This document shows positions 31,845 to 43,382 of a stretch of DNA of 64,000 nt, one piece after another. Location of the stretch: NCBI RefSeq assembly GCF_000203915.1, contig NC_008390.1, positions 2,666,001 through 2,730,000 of the forward strand, given 5' to 3'. A program made the position numbers and the translations under genes. Position 1 is the stretch's first letter. Each line of letters opens with the position of its first letter. The notes under the pieces were generated by a model that made no database searches, was not told the DNA's origin, and saw only the letters and a program-made list of their open reading frames with translations. The stretch comes from Burkholderia ambifaria AMMD (lineage in GTDB: Bacteria > Pseudomonadota > Gammaproteobacteria > Burkholderiales > Burkholderiaceae).

Positions 31845-32534
31845 ATGTTTCTACAAGGTTACGGCCCGCTGATCCTCGCAGGCACCTGGCAAACCGTCAA
31901 ACTGGCGGTGCTGTCGCTCGCGTTGTCGTTCCTGCTGGGCCTGCTCGGCGCGGGCGCGAAGCTGTCGCGCAACCGCGTGACGAACGGCATCGGCACCGTC
32001 TACACGACGCTGATCCGCGGCGTACCCGACCTCGTGCTGATGCTGCTGCTGTTCTACAGCCTGCAGATCTGGCTGAACTCCGCGACCGACGCGCTCGGCT
32101 GGGACCAGATCGACATCGACCCGTTCCTCGCCGGCGTGCTCGTGCTCGGCTTCATCTACGGCGCGTACTTCACCGAGACCTTCCGCGGCGCGTTCCTGTC
32201 GGTGCCGCGCGGCCAGCTCGAAGCCGGCAGCGCGTACGGGATGACCAGCTGGCAGGTGTTCGCGCGAATCATGTTCCCGCAGATGATGCGCTTCGCGCTG
32301 CCCGGCATCGGCAACAACTGGCAGGTGCTCGTGAAGTCGACCGCGCTGGTGTCGATCATCGGTCTCGCGGACGTCGTCAAGGCGTCGCAGGACGCCGGCA
32401 AGGGCACGCTGCGGTTCTTCTTCTTCACGCTGATCGCGGGTGCCGTCTACCTCGCCATCACGACGATCTCGAACTTCGTGCTGATGTGGCTCGAAAAGCG
32501 CTACTCGACCGGTGTCCGCAAGGCTGACCTATGA
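31845..32534 (+). CDS. hisQ: ABC permease, HisQ-type
   Basis: 229 residues, about five membrane segments. GYGPLILAGTWQTVKLAVLSLALSFLLG starts the fold, IRGVPDLVLMLLLFY is the family motif and EAGSAYGMTSWQVFARIMFPQMMRFALPG is the EAA loop. It pairs with HisM (ATGA overlap). About 230 bases separate it from the binding-protein gene, but the three following genes are tightly packed. Confidence 0.9.
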   Translation: MFLQGYGPLILAGTWQTVKLAVLSLALSFLLGLLGAGAKLSRNRVTNGIGTVYTTLIRGVPDLVLMLLLFYSLQIWLNSATDALGWDQIDIDPFLAGVLVLGFIYGAYFTETFRGAFLSVPRGQLEAGSAYGMTSWQVFARIMFPQMMRFALPGIGNNWQVLVKSTALVSIIGLADVVKASQDAGKGTLRFFFFTLIAGAVYLAITTISNFVLMWLEKRYSTGVRKADL

Positions 32535-33244
32535 TCGAACTCATCCAAGAATACTGGCGCAACTACCTCTATACCGACGGCTTCCGGATCACCGGCGTCG
32601 CGATCACGCTGTGGCTGCTCGTCGTGTCGATCGGCCTGGGCTTCTGCCTGTCGGTGCCGCTCGCGGTGGCCCGCGTGTCGAAGAGGAAGTGGCTGTCGGG
32701 CGCCGTGTGGCTCTACACGTACGTGTTCCGCGGCACGCCGCTCTACGTGCAGCTGCTGCTCTGCTACACCGGCCTCTACAGCCTGCAGTTCATACGCGGC
32801 ACGCCGCTGCTCGATTCGTTCTTCCGCGACGGGATGCGCTGCACGCTGCTCGCGTTCACGCTGAACACCTGCGCGTACACCACCGAGATCTTCGCGGGCG
32901 CGATCAAGGCGACCTCGTACGGCGAGATCGAAGCCGCGCGCGCATACGGGATGTCCACCTTCACGATGTATCGCCGCGTGATCCTGCCGTCCGCGCTGCG
33001 CCGCGCGCTGCCGCTCTACAGCAACGAAGTGATCCTGATGCTGCACGCGACCACCGTCGCGTTCACCGCGACCGTGCCGGACATCCTGAAGATCGCCCGC
33101 GACGTGAACTCGGCGACCTACATGTCGTTCCATGCATTCGGCATCGCCGCGCTGCTCTATCTCGTGATCTCGTTCATGCTCGTGTGGCTGTTCCGCCAGG
33201 CCGAGCGTCGCTGGCTCGCGTATCTGCGCCCGCAAGGCAAGTAA
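32531..33244 (+). CDS. hisM: ABC permease, HisM-type
   Basis: 237 residues. The start overlaps hisQ by [24 protein letters not shown] and [35 protein letters not shown] (EAA loop) mark the HisM subgroup, with about five membrane segments. It forms the inner-membrane channel with HisQ. Seventeen bases separate it from the ATPase gene. Confidence 0.9.
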   Translation: MIELIQEYWRNYLYTDGFRITGVAITLWLLVVSIGLGFCLSVPLAVARVSKRKWLSGAVWLYTYVFRGTPLYVQLLLCYTGLYSLQFIRGTPLLDSFFRDGMRCTLLAFTLNTCAYTTEIFAGAIKATSYGEIEAARAYGMSTFTMYRRVILPSALRRALPLYSNEVILMLHATTVAFTATVPDILKIARDVNSATYMSFHAFGIAALLYLVISFMLVWLFRQAERRWLAYLRPQGK

Positions 33245-33260
33245 GTTTTCGCAGGACTAT

Positions 33261-34040
33261 ATGAATTCCCAGACTCAGAAGCTTTTCGTCGACGATCTGC
33301 ACAAGCGGTACGGCGACAACGAGGTGCTCAAGGGCGTGTCGCTGAAGGCGAACTCGGGCGACGTGATCAGCGTGATCGGCTCGTCCGGTTCCGGCAAGAG
33401 CACGATGCTGCGCTGTATCAACTTCCTCGAACAGCCGAACGCGGGCCGCATCGTCGTCGACGGCGAGGAAGTGCGCACCACCGCCGACAAGACGGGCGCG
33501 CTGCGCGCCGCCGATTCGAAGCAGCTGCAACGCGTGCGCACCAAGCTGTCGATGGTGTTCCAGCACTTCAATCTCTGGTCGCACATGAACGTGATCGAGA
33601 ACGTGATGGAAGCGCCCGTCAACGTGCTCGGCATCCCGAAGAAGGAAGCCGAGGATCGCGCCCGCACGTATCTCGAGAAGGTCGGCCTCGCGCCGCGCGT
33701 CGAGAAGCAGTATCCGTCGCACCTGTCGGGCGGCCAGCAGCAGCGCGTCGCGATCGCGCGCGCGCTCGCGATGCATCCCGACGTGATGCTGTTCGACGAG
33801 CCGACGTCGGCGCTCGACCCGGAACTCGTCGGCGAAGTGCTGAAGGTGATGCAGAAGCTCGCCGAGGAAGGCCGCACGATGATCGTCGTCACGCACGAGA
33901 TGGGCTTCGCGCGCAACGTGTCGAATCACGTGATGTTCCTGCACCAGGGGCGTGTCGAGGAAGAAGGCGTGCCGTCCGAAGTGTTCGCGAATCCGAAGAG
34001 CGAGCGCCTGCGCGGGTTCCTGTCGGGCAGCCTCAAGTAA
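33261..34040 (+). CDS. hisP: ABC ATPase, HisP-type
   Basis: 259 residues. [21 protein letters not shown] opens the chain, with Walker A ([13 protein letters not shown]), Q-loop ([13 protein letters not shown]), signature ([15 protein letters not shown]), Walker B ([16 protein letters not shown]) and H-loop ([15 protein letters not shown]). HisP-type insertions such as [21 protein letters not shown] are present. It powers uptake of basic amino acids with the HisQ/HisM pair. Confidence 0.95.
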   Translation: MNSQTQKLFVDDLHKRYGDNEVLKGVSLKANSGDVISVIGSSGSGKSTMLRCINFLEQPNAGRIVVDGEEVRTTADKTGALRAADSKQLQRVRTKLSMVFQHFNLWSHMNVIENVMEAPVNVLGIPKKEAEDRARTYLEKVGLAPRVEKQYPSHLSGGQQQRVAIARALAMHPDVMLFDEPTSALDPELVGEVLKVMQKLAEEGRTMIVVTHEMGFARNVSNHVMFLHQGRVEEEGVPSEVFANPKSERLRGFLSGSLK

Positions 34041-34095
34041 CGCGCGCGTCGCGGTACGACACACGAGCGGGCGCCAGGCGGCGCCCGTTTCGCGT

Positions 34096-34593
34096 TTACG
34101 CGGCGTCCACCGGCGCGCCGTCCGCGAACGCGCGCAGCGCATCGCCCGCGAGCCGGTAGCGCACCCATTCGCTCTGCGGCGCCGCGCCGACGCTTTCGTA
34201 GAAGCGGATCGCCGGCTCGTTCCAGTCGAGCACGCTCCATTCGAACCGCCCGCAGCCAGTGTCCACGGCGATGCGCGCGAGCGCCTTCAGCAGCCGCAGC
34301 CCGGCGCCCGCGCCGCGAAAGCGCGGCGATACGTACAGATCCTCGAGATACAGCCCCTGGCGGCCGAGCCACGTCGAATACGAGAAGAAATACACGGCGA
34401 AGCCGGCCGGCTCGCCGTCGACCTCGCAGATCAGCGCACGCGCGGGCGAGCCTTCGCCGAACAGGCTGCGCTCGAGCGACGCGGGCGTCGCGACCACTTC
34501 ATGCTCGGCCTTCTCGTAGACGGCCAGCTCGGTGATGAAGCGCAGGATTTGCGGGACGTCGGCGACGGTGGCGCAACGGATGTCGATTTGCAC
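34096..34593 (-). CDS. GNAT-family acetyltransferase (GTG start)
   Basis: 165 residues. VQIDIRCATVADVPQILRFITELAVYEKAEHEV, DGEPAGFAVYFFSYSTWLGRQGLYLEDLYVSPRFRGAGAGLRLLKALA and EWSVLDWNEPAIRFYESVGA follow the diamine/thialysine N-acetyltransferase (SpeG/SAT-like) pattern. The acetyl-CoA site is RGAGAG. GTG at 34593 is chosen because AAGGAGGG lies about ten bases upstream; the frame continues further upstream. The substrate may be a polyamine or related amine. Confidence 0.8.
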   Translation of the reverse strand: MQIDIRCATVADVPQILRFITELAVYEKAEHEVVATPASLERSLFGEGSPARALICEVDGEPAGFAVYFFSYSTWLGRQGLYLEDLYVSPRFRGAGAGLRLLKALARIAVDTGCGRFEWSVLDWNEPAIRFYESVGAAPQSEWVRYRLAGDALRAFADGAPVDAA

Positions 34594-34726
34594 GGCGGGG
34601 AGCCCTCCTTCGGCCCGGACGGGAAACGGAATGCGGCGCGGCCCGCGCACATGCGCGTGGCGGCGGTCAGATCCACATGCTACGTTCCCGTCTCAACTGC
34701 AGGAAGTGCAGTTTCTTCATCTGGAC

Positions 34727-35659
34727 ATGAACATGATGCATCCCGATTTGCGCCGTCTCGACCTGAACCTGCTGCTCGCGTTCGACGCGCTGTACCGCCA
34801 CCGGTCGGTGGCCGCGGCCGCGCACGAACTGGCGATGAGCCCGTCCGCGCTGAGTCACGCGCTCGCGCGGCTGCGCGACGCGATCGGCGACGCGCTGTTC
34901 GTGCGGCTCGGCAACGAGATGCAGCCGACCGTGCGCGCCGACGACATCGCCACCTGGGCCGGCGACGCGCTCGACACGATGTCGAAGGGGCTCGCCCGCG
35001 CGCGCCGCTTCGATCCCGCGCAAAGCGACCGCACGTTCGTGTTCGCCGCGAGCGACTACACGGCGTTCGCCGTGCTGCCGGCCTTGCTCGCGCGCATCGA
35101 GCGGGTCGCGCCGCGGCTGCGGATCCGCGTCGTCCATTCCGAGCGCAAGATTTCGATCGACGAGCTCGCGGCCGGCCGCATCGATTTCGCGCTCGGCTAT
35201 CACGAGGAGTCGACCGCCGACTCGCCGGGCATCGAGGATTTCGACTGGTTCTCGGACGACTACGTGGTGATTGCGAGCGCCGCGCATCCGGACATCCGCC
35301 GGCGGCTGACGCTGGACCAGTATCTCGCGGCACGCCACGTGGTCGTCACGCCGTGGAACGAGTCGCGCGGCGTCGTCGACTACGTGCTCGACCGGCTCGG
35401 CCTCGCGCGGCAGGTCGCCGTGCGGCTGCCGAGCGTGCTGGCCGCACCGTTCGCGATCGCGGAATCGACGCTGCTGATGACGGTGCCGAACCGCGCCGCC
35501 CAGGCGCTGCGTCACGCGGCGCCGATCCGCATCTTCCCCGCGCCGTTCGAGATCCCGCGCTATACGGTGAAGGTCTACTCGCACGCGAAGCACGCACGCA
35601 CCGATGCGCACCGATGGATCCGCGCGCAATTGCTCGATGCCCGACCCGCGCAGGGTTGA
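34727..35659 (+). CDS. LysR-family regulator
   Basis: About 310 residues. The HTH is MHPDLRRLDLNLLLAFDALYRHRSVAAAAHELAMSPSALSHALARLRDAIGDALFVR. An effector domain of the NodD/NahR-like type follows (FVFAASDYTAFAVLPALLARIERVAPRLRIRVV, SIDELAAGRIDFALGYH). Several starts are possible (34727, 34733, 34736). It is divergent from the GNAT gene and may regulate it. The inducer is unknown. Confidence 0.9.
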   Translation: MNMMHPDLRRLDLNLLLAFDALYRHRSVAAAAHELAMSPSALSHALARLRDAIGDALFVRLGNEMQPTVRADDIATWAGDALDTMSKGLARARRFDPAQSDRTFVFAASDYTAFAVLPALLARIERVAPRLRIRVVHSERKISIDELAAGRIDFALGYHEESTADSPGIEDFDWFSDDYVVIASAAHPDIRRRLTLDQYLAARHVVVTPWNESRGVVDYVLDRLGLARQVAVRLPSVLAAPFAIAESTLLMTVPNRAAQALRHAAPIRIFPAPFEIPRYTVKVYSHAKHARTDAHRWIRAQLLDARPAQG

Positions 35660-36233
35660 GCCGGGCGCGCTTGTCCGGCGGTCGATGGCCCCAGTGTCAG
35701 AGCCATTGCAGAGGCGGCCCGGCGCCGTTGGGCCATGCCGAATTTATTACGAAATACTTACCAATTTCGCCGCTCCGACGCTTACGCCCGCGCCTCTGCA
35801 ACGTCAATAGTGGCAATCCTTGACCCCACCCCGCCGAATCCGTGTCTTCCTTGCCGGACAAGGGTTTACGGCAACCGGCGCGCGTCCGCGCGACCGCCGC
35901 GCACTCTGTTGCATGGCAAATTGGCGACACGTGTTAGTCAAACAACGATTTCGGTCGCCACAAAATTGTATTTTTGCTAAATTAGTAACCAAAGTAGCAA
36001 AACGAAGTTCGTGAAATGTAGTTTAGCTTCACGACACAACAAGGAGACCCCGCAAGCCGACCCGGCCGCGCGGGACCGCTCAACGGTTTTTCCGTCCGCT
36101 TGCCCGCGTGCCGCGCTTACCGGCCTGCACGAGGTCTCCCTGGTTATCCCGCTTTTCGCTTTTGCCCGACGCTCGCCGCGCCGGGCATCTCGTGCAGTCT
36201 GGGTTGACTTTTTGACAGGGTATGGAGGAGATG
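35660..36233. other. Gene-less stretch ahead of the porin gene
   Basis: About 570 bases. The middle (35910-36010) is AT-rich and likely holds the porin promoter. CGTGAA...TTCACG near 36009-36034 and CTGCACGAG/CTCGTGCAG at 36125-36133/36189-36197 are inverted repeats in the likely 5' leader. No gene is seen. Confidence 0.5.
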
Positions 36234-37316
36234 ATGAAGAAAGCTTTGGTCGCGGCCGCGCTGATGGCTGCTGGGGTGGTTACGGCGCACGCGCAGAGCA
36301 GCGTCACGCTGTACGGTCGCCTGGATGCCGGCCTTGAGTACCTGAACGGCCTGCAGAACGGCCACCAAGTGCGCGCGGAAAGCGGCGACTGGGGCACGAG
36401 CCTGTGGGGCTTGAAGGGTAGCGAGGACATCGGCGGCGGCAACAAGGTCCTGTTCCACCTCGAAGGCGCGTTCAACACGATGAACGGCGGGCTCGGCACG
36501 AGCGGCTCGATCTGGGATCGTTTCGCGACCGTCGGCATCTCCAACGACCGCTACGGTACGCTGCTGCTGGGTCGCGAACTCGCGATCGCGAACGGCGTGT
36601 GGGACTTCGATCCGCTGGGCCAGTCGAGCTGGTCGTCGGCATCGCTCGTGCGCGGCCGCAACTGGAACAAGACCAGCAACAACGTGTCGTACCAGTCGCC
36701 GCAGTTCTACGGCCTCGACTTCTACGGCCAGTTCGCGTTCTCGAACTCGACCAGCTTCAACGGCAACACGACGGCCGGGCAGCCGGGCCGTGCGGCCGGC
36801 GCGCAGGTCACGTACACGAACTCGCTGTTCCAGGTGCGCGGCATCTACGACGAAACGCGCGACAGCAACGGCCGCTTCTCCGACGTGTTCAACTACTCGC
36901 GTGAATACTTCGCGGGCCTGAACGTGTTCCTCGGCCAGTTCAAGCTGCAAGCGGCTTATCAGTCGTCGCACGCGGACGGCAGCGGCGGCCCGGCCGTCAA
37001 CAACGGCATCACCGGCACCCAGCAGGTCTGGGGCGGCGTGACGTGGCAAGCCACGCCGGCGGCGGCGCTGATCGCAGCCGTGTACCACGTGAATGCGAAC
37101 CACGGCGGCGGCAACGCGAACATCTACACGGTCGGCGGTTCGTACAACATCTCGAAGCGCACGCTGTTCGACCTGCAGGTCGCGACGGTGCGCAACAGCT
37201 CGACGGCCAACTTCGGCCTGAACGCGAACGGTGCGGGCACCGCCGTATCGACGGGCAACCCGCATCCGGGCGGCAGCCAGACCGGCGTCTACGCCGGCAT
37301 CCAGCACCTGTTCTGA
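36234..37316 (+). CDS. Outer-membrane porin, Burkholderia type
   Basis: 360 residues. The signal peptide (MKKALVAAALMAAGVVTAHAQ) precedes SSVTLYGRLDAGLEYLNG, the standard start of Neisseria/Burkholderia-type trimeric porins (Porin_4). The body has alternating beta strands (GTSLWGLKGSEDIGGGNKVLFHLEGAFN, FATVGISNDRYGTLLLGRE) and ends in GVYAGIQHLF with the required terminal Phe. GGAGG lies five bases before ATG 36234. It forms a general diffusion pore in the outer membrane. A strong terminator follows. Confidence 0.95.
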   Translation: MKKALVAAALMAAGVVTAHAQSSVTLYGRLDAGLEYLNGLQNGHQVRAESGDWGTSLWGLKGSEDIGGGNKVLFHLEGAFNTMNGGLGTSGSIWDRFATVGISNDRYGTLLLGRELAIANGVWDFDPLGQSSWSSASLVRGRNWNKTSNNVSYQSPQFYGLDFYGQFAFSNSTSFNGNTTAGQPGRAAGAQVTYTNSLFQVRGIYDETRDSNGRFSDVFNYSREYFAGLNVFLGQFKLQAAYQSSHADGSGGPAVNNGITGTQQVWGGVTWQATPAAALIAAVYHVNANHGGGNANIYTVGGSYNISKRTLFDLQVATVRNSSTANFGLNANGAGTAVSTGNPHPGGSQTGVYAGIQHLF

Positions 37317-37377
37317 TCAGGCGCCCTCCAGAGAACGATTCGACAACACTTTCCACGCTGCTGCGAGAGGCGCGTAT

Positions 37378-37413
37378 CGGTGCGGTACCCACCCGGGTAT
37401 CGCACCGTTTTTT
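37378..37413 (+). terminator. Porin gene terminator
   Basis: CGGTGCGGTACCC and CGGGTATCGCACCG pair around ACC (one bulge or mismatch), followed by TTTTTTATT. Confidence 0.9.
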
Positions 37414-37474
37414 ATTGGCGGGCCGGAATCGTGCGATCCGCGGCCCGATCGACCGGATCGGCCGAGTGCGGCGC

Positions 37475-37825
<351 letters not shown>

Positions 37826-37896
37826 TCAATGCTCGTTTGGATGCACAATCGCGATCCCGATTGTAAGCCGGCCGGCCGCGTACGGCCCAGCGGCGC

Positions 37897-39627
<1,731 letters not shown>

Positions 39628-39736
39628 GACGGGATCGGCGCAGCCCGGCGGCGCGCCCTGAACGGCTGACGAAAACGTCCCGGACGCGGGCCATGGCGGC
39701 ACGCATCCGGCGGCATCCAACAGTACGGGTTCACGC

Positions 39737-40915
39737 TTGAAACACGAACGCATCGATTATCGCACGGGCATCCTGTCGTCCCCCGCGGAAGTGCCGGCCG
39801 ACGAATGGAACGCGCTGCTCGAACGCGACGCGCAGCCGACGCCGTTCCTGCGCCACGAATTCCTCGACGCGCTGCACGTCGCGCGCTGCGCGGTCGACGA
39901 CACCGGCTGGTCGCCGCACTTCGTCACGCTGACCGATCCACGCACGGGGCGGCTCGCGGCCGCCGCGCCCGTCTATGCGAAGCAGCATTCGTACGGCGAA
40001 TACGTGTTCGACTGGGCATGGGCCGACGCGTACCAGCGTAACGGCCTGTCCTACTACCCGAAGCTGCTGTGCGCGGTGCCGTTCACGCCCGTGCAGGGCA
40101 CGCGCCTGCTCGCGGCCGACGACGACGCACGTCGCCGGCTCGCGGCCACGCTGCTCGCGTTCGCCGAGCAGAGCGACGTGTCGTCGCTGCACGTGCTGTT
40201 TCCGACCGGCGACGAAGCGCGGCTGCTCGAATCGCTGGGGATGATGCTGCGCGAAGGCGTGCAGTTCCACTGGCTCAACGACGGCTACCGCGACTTCGAC
40301 GACTTCCTCGGCACGCTCGAGCAGAAGAAGCGCAAGAACATCCGCGCCGAACGGCGCAAGGTGCGCGATGCCGGCGTCACGTTCCGGCGGATGACCGGCG
40401 ATCGGATCACCGATGCCGACTGGCGCTTCTTCTCGCGCTGCTACCGGCAGACCTACCGCGAACACTACTCGAGCCCGTACCTGAATCTCGACTTCTTCCG
40501 CGCGATCGGCGCGACGATGCCGGAGAACCTGCTGCTCGTGATCGCCGAAGCCGACGGCCACCCGATCGCGAGCTCGCTCGCCGTCTACCGGCGCGGCGCG
40601 AACGGCGGCGGCACGCTGTACGGCCGCTACTGGGGCGCGCTCGAGCACGTGCCCTGCCTGCATTTCGAAACGGCGTACTACCAGCTGCTCGAATTCTGCA
40701 TCGAGGCCGGGCTCGACACGTTCGAGGGCGGCGCGCAGGGCGAGCACAAGCTCGCGCGCGGCTTCCTGCCGACCGTCACGCATTCCGCGCACTGGCTCGC
40801 GCATCCGGCATTCTCCGATGCGGTCGCGCATTTTCTCGCACGCGAGACCGAGCATATCCACGCGTACGTCGACGAACTCCGCGAACACGATCCGTTCCGG
40901 CGCAGCACCGGCTAG
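39737..40915 (+). CDS. FemAB-like/GNAT acyltransferase (TTG start)
   Basis: 392 residues. The pattern VPADEWNALLERDAQPTPFLRHEFLDALH, then YVFDWAWADAYQRNGLSYYPKLLCAVPFTPVQG, then EQKKRKNIRAERRKVRDAGV and GRYWGALEHVPCLHFETAYYQ...FEGGAQGEHKLARGF matches the FemAB-like (peptidogalycan biosynthesis, PF04339) family. No ATG occurs early in the frame, so the start is likely TTG 39737, close to the divergent nadE. Substrate unknown; the family is widespread in Proteobacteria. Confidence 0.85.
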   Translation: MKHERIDYRTGILSSPAEVPADEWNALLERDAQPTPFLRHEFLDALHVARCAVDDTGWSPHFVTLTDPRTGRLAAAAPVYAKQHSYGEYVFDWAWADAYQRNGLSYYPKLLCAVPFTPVQGTRLLAADDDARRRLAATLLAFAEQSDVSSLHVLFPTGDEARLLESLGMMLREGVQFHWLNDGYRDFDDFLGTLEQKKRKNIRAERRKVRDAGVTFRRMTGDRITDADWRFFSRCYRQTYREHYSSPYLNLDFFRAIGATMPENLLLVIAEADGHPIASSLAVYRRGANGGGTLYGRYWGALEHVPCLHFETAYYQLLEFCIEAGLDTFEGGAQGEHKLARGFLPTVTHSAHWLAHPAFSDAVAHFLARETEHIHAYVDELREHDPFRRSTG

Positions 40916-40986
40916 CGTCATTCTGCATACCGGCATGCGGCGAGGCCGCGCATGGCCTCGCCGCATGCCGCACGACCGCGGCCGGC

Positions 40987-43233
40987 TCAGTGCGCGGCGA
41001 GCGTCACCGTCTGCGACAGCGCCTGCGGGTCACGCGACGACGCGGCCGCCAACAGCCCGTAGCGGCCCGCGCCGATCCGCCATGCGTGCGCATTCGCATC
41101 CCACACCGCGAAGCGCTGCGCCGGCACCGCGACACTGACCGTGCGCGCCTCGCCCGGCTGCAGCGCGACCCGGGTCCAGCCGACGAGCCGCTTCGGCGGC
41201 TCGCCGAGCGACGCGGGCAGCGCCGCGTAGATTTGCACCGTGTGCGTACCGGCACGCGTGCCCGTGTTCGTCACCGTCACGCCGACCGTCACGTTGCCCG
41301 CTGCGTCCGCCCGCGCCGACATCGCCGACAACGCATACGTCGTGTACGACAGCCCGTAGCCGAACGGAAACAGCGGCTCGATCGCCTTCGCGTCGAACCA
41401 GCGATAGCCGTACGCGAGCCCTTCGGCATAGACGTTCTGCGTATTCGACGGGTCGATCGTCGGCTGCGGCAGGTCGGCCTCCTGCTTCGGGAACGTCAAC
41501 GGCAGCCGGCCCGACGGATTCGCGTCGCCGAACAGCAGGTCGGCGATCGCCTGGCCGCCCTGTGCGCCCGGGTACCATGCGTCGAGCACGCCGTGCACGT
41601 TGGCAAGCCACGGCATCAGCACGGGGCTGCCGTTCTCGAGCACGACGATCACACGCTTCGCCTTCGCGGCGACCGCGGCGATCAGCGCGTTCTGGTCGTA
41701 TTGCTGGTTGTACAGGTCGGCCTTCGCATCGGGCAGCGACAGGCTCGCGAGGTCGAGGCCTTCGGTCTGCCACTGCGTGGCGAACACGATCGCGACATCG
41801 GCCTGCGCGGCCGCGGTGGCCGCCGCGTTCGCGTCGGTCCCGTCGCGATAGCTGACCGACGCGTTCGGCGCCTTCGCGCGGATCGCCGCGAGCGGCGCGG
41901 ACTTGTACCAGGTCGCGCACCCGCCGAACAGCATGCCGGCCGGTTGCTGACAGGACGTCACCGCGTTGCCGTCGATCGCCGGCACCGCACCCGAGCCGCC
42001 GCCCGACAGCACGCCCGCATCCGCGTGCCCGCCGATCACGACGACCGACCTGAGCGTGCCGGCGGCCAGCGGCAGCACCGGCTGCGTATCGCCCGGCGCG
42101 GCCGCGTTCTTCAGCAGCACCGCCGCTTGCCGGGCGATCGCGAGCGCGTCGGCATTACCGGCGGCTTCGTCGATCGCGCCGCCCGGCTTCGGCGGCGCGT
42201 CCATCACGCCGATGCGGATCAGCGTGCGCAGCTTGCGCTGCACCATGTCGTTCAGCCGCGCGGCCGACACGCTGCCGGCCTGCAGCGCCGCGCGCAGCTT
42301 CGAATTGAAGTACGAGCCGAGCGGCGCGTTGCCGTCGTCGGCCGCGCCGGGCTGTTCCTCGTCGAGCCCGGCCTGCACGGCCGCGACCGTCGAATGCGTC
42401 GCGCCCCAGTCCGACTGCACGACGCCCTTGAAGCCCCACTCGTTCTTCAGCACGGTCGTCAGCAGATACGGGTTCTCGCACGCATACACGCCGTTCAGCT
42501 TGTTGTACGAGCACATCACGTTGCCCGGCTGGCCGTCCTTCACGCCGATCTCGAACGCGAGCAGCTCGGCCTCGCGCATGGTCCGCTCGTCGACGACCGA
42601 ATCGACCGTCATCCGGTTGGTTTCCTGGTCGTTGAACGCGAAATGCTTGATCGTCGCGATCACCTTCTGCGCCTGCGTGGCCTGCGTGCGCGCGGCGCTC
42701 AGCGTGCCCGCGAGCACCGGATCCTCGCCCATGTATTCGAAGGTGCGGCCGTTGCGCGGCTCGCGCGCGAGGTTCACGCCGCCGCCGAGCCCTTCCGCGA
42801 ACCCGAGCGCGCGCAATTCGAGCGCGATGCGCGTGCCGTAGGTGCCCGCGAGCGCCGGATCCCACGTCGCCGCGAGCGCGACCGGCGCGGGCAGCGCGGT
42901 CACGCGCGCATTCTTCACGTTCACGCCGCCCGCCGAATCGGCGCTGCTGAGCGCCGGAATGCCGAGCCGCGGCACGCCCGGGATGTAGCTTGCGCCGTTC
43001 AGCGCGTCGGCCGGAAACGGGCCGCCGAAGTTGAGCGCGGGCATGCCGGTCCCGTGCACGAGCTGCAGTTTCTCGTCGGTCGTCAGTTGCGCGACGAGGG
43101 CGGCCGCGCGCAGGTCGGCCGCCGCGTCGGGGTCGGCCGGCGCATGGATGTCGTCGCCGCCGCACGACGCGAGCAGCATCGTGAGCGCACATGCGGACGC
43201 AATCGTCGAACACCGGAACAGCGAAGTTTTCAT
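40987..43233 (-). CDS. GH3 beta-glucosidase, lipoprotein
   Basis: 748 residues. A lipoprotein signal (MKTSLFRCSTIASACALTMLLASCGG) is followed by the GH3 N-domain: DEKLQLVHGTGMPA, HFAFNDQETNR and GVVQSDWGATHS, where the Asp of SDW is the usual nucleophile. The C-domain (SVVVIGGHADAGVLSGGGSGAV...) and a terminal Fn3-like module (TVGVTVTNTGTRAGTHTVQIYAALP) follow. GGAGGATCA precedes the start at 43233. It should release glucose from beta-linked oligosaccharides or plant glycosides at the cell envelope. It faces an AraC regulator 150 bases away. Confidence 0.93.
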   Translation of the reverse strand: MKTSLFRCSTIASACALTMLLASCGGDDIHAPADPDAAADLRAAALVAQLTTDEKLQLVHGTGMPALNFGGPFPADALNGASYIPGVPRLGIPALSSADSAGGVNVKNARVTALPAPVALAATWDPALAGTYGTRIALELRALGFAEGLGGGVNLAREPRNGRTFEYMGEDPVLAGTLSAARTQATQAQKVIATIKHFAFNDQETNRMTVDSVVDERTMREAELLAFEIGVKDGQPGNVMCSYNKLNGVYACENPYLLTTVLKNEWGFKGVVQSDWGATHSTVAAVQAGLDEEQPGAADDGNAPLGSYFNSKLRAALQAGSVSAARLNDMVQRKLRTLIRIGVMDAPPKPGGAIDEAAGNADALAIARQAAVLLKNAAAPGDTQPVLPLAAGTLRSVVVIGGHADAGVLSGGGSGAVPAIDGNAVTSCQQPAGMLFGGCATWYKSAPLAAIRAKAPNASVSYRDGTDANAAATAAAQADVAIVFATQWQTEGLDLASLSLPDAKADLYNQQYDQNALIAAVAAKAKRVIVVLENGSPVLMPWLANVHGVLDAWYPGAQGGQAIADLLFGDANPSGRLPLTFPKQEADLPQPTIDPSNTQNVYAEGLAYGYRWFDAKAIEPLFPFGYGLSYTTYALSAMSARADAAGNVTVGVTVTNTGTRAGTHTVQIYAALPASLGEPPKRLVGWTRVALQPGEARTVSVAVPAQRFAVWDANAHAWRIGAGRYGLLAAASSRDPQALSQTVTLAAH

Positions 43234-43382
43234 TGATCCTCCAGAATCGATCTGTTGTACTGGTCGCCAAACTCCAGCGTCGAGTCTAAAAATCGACCGG
43301 TCACCACGCTTGACCGGCAGGAGCATGCGTTGACCTCTCGCAGCGGGGACAAACCCGAACGGCATGACGACAGGGGGCAGAC

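Noticed and set aside
40069..43236. A rightward open frame of more than 1000 codons across the FemAB-like and GH3 genes
   Set aside because: It covers two real genes in other frames and has an Arg-rich, patternless product.
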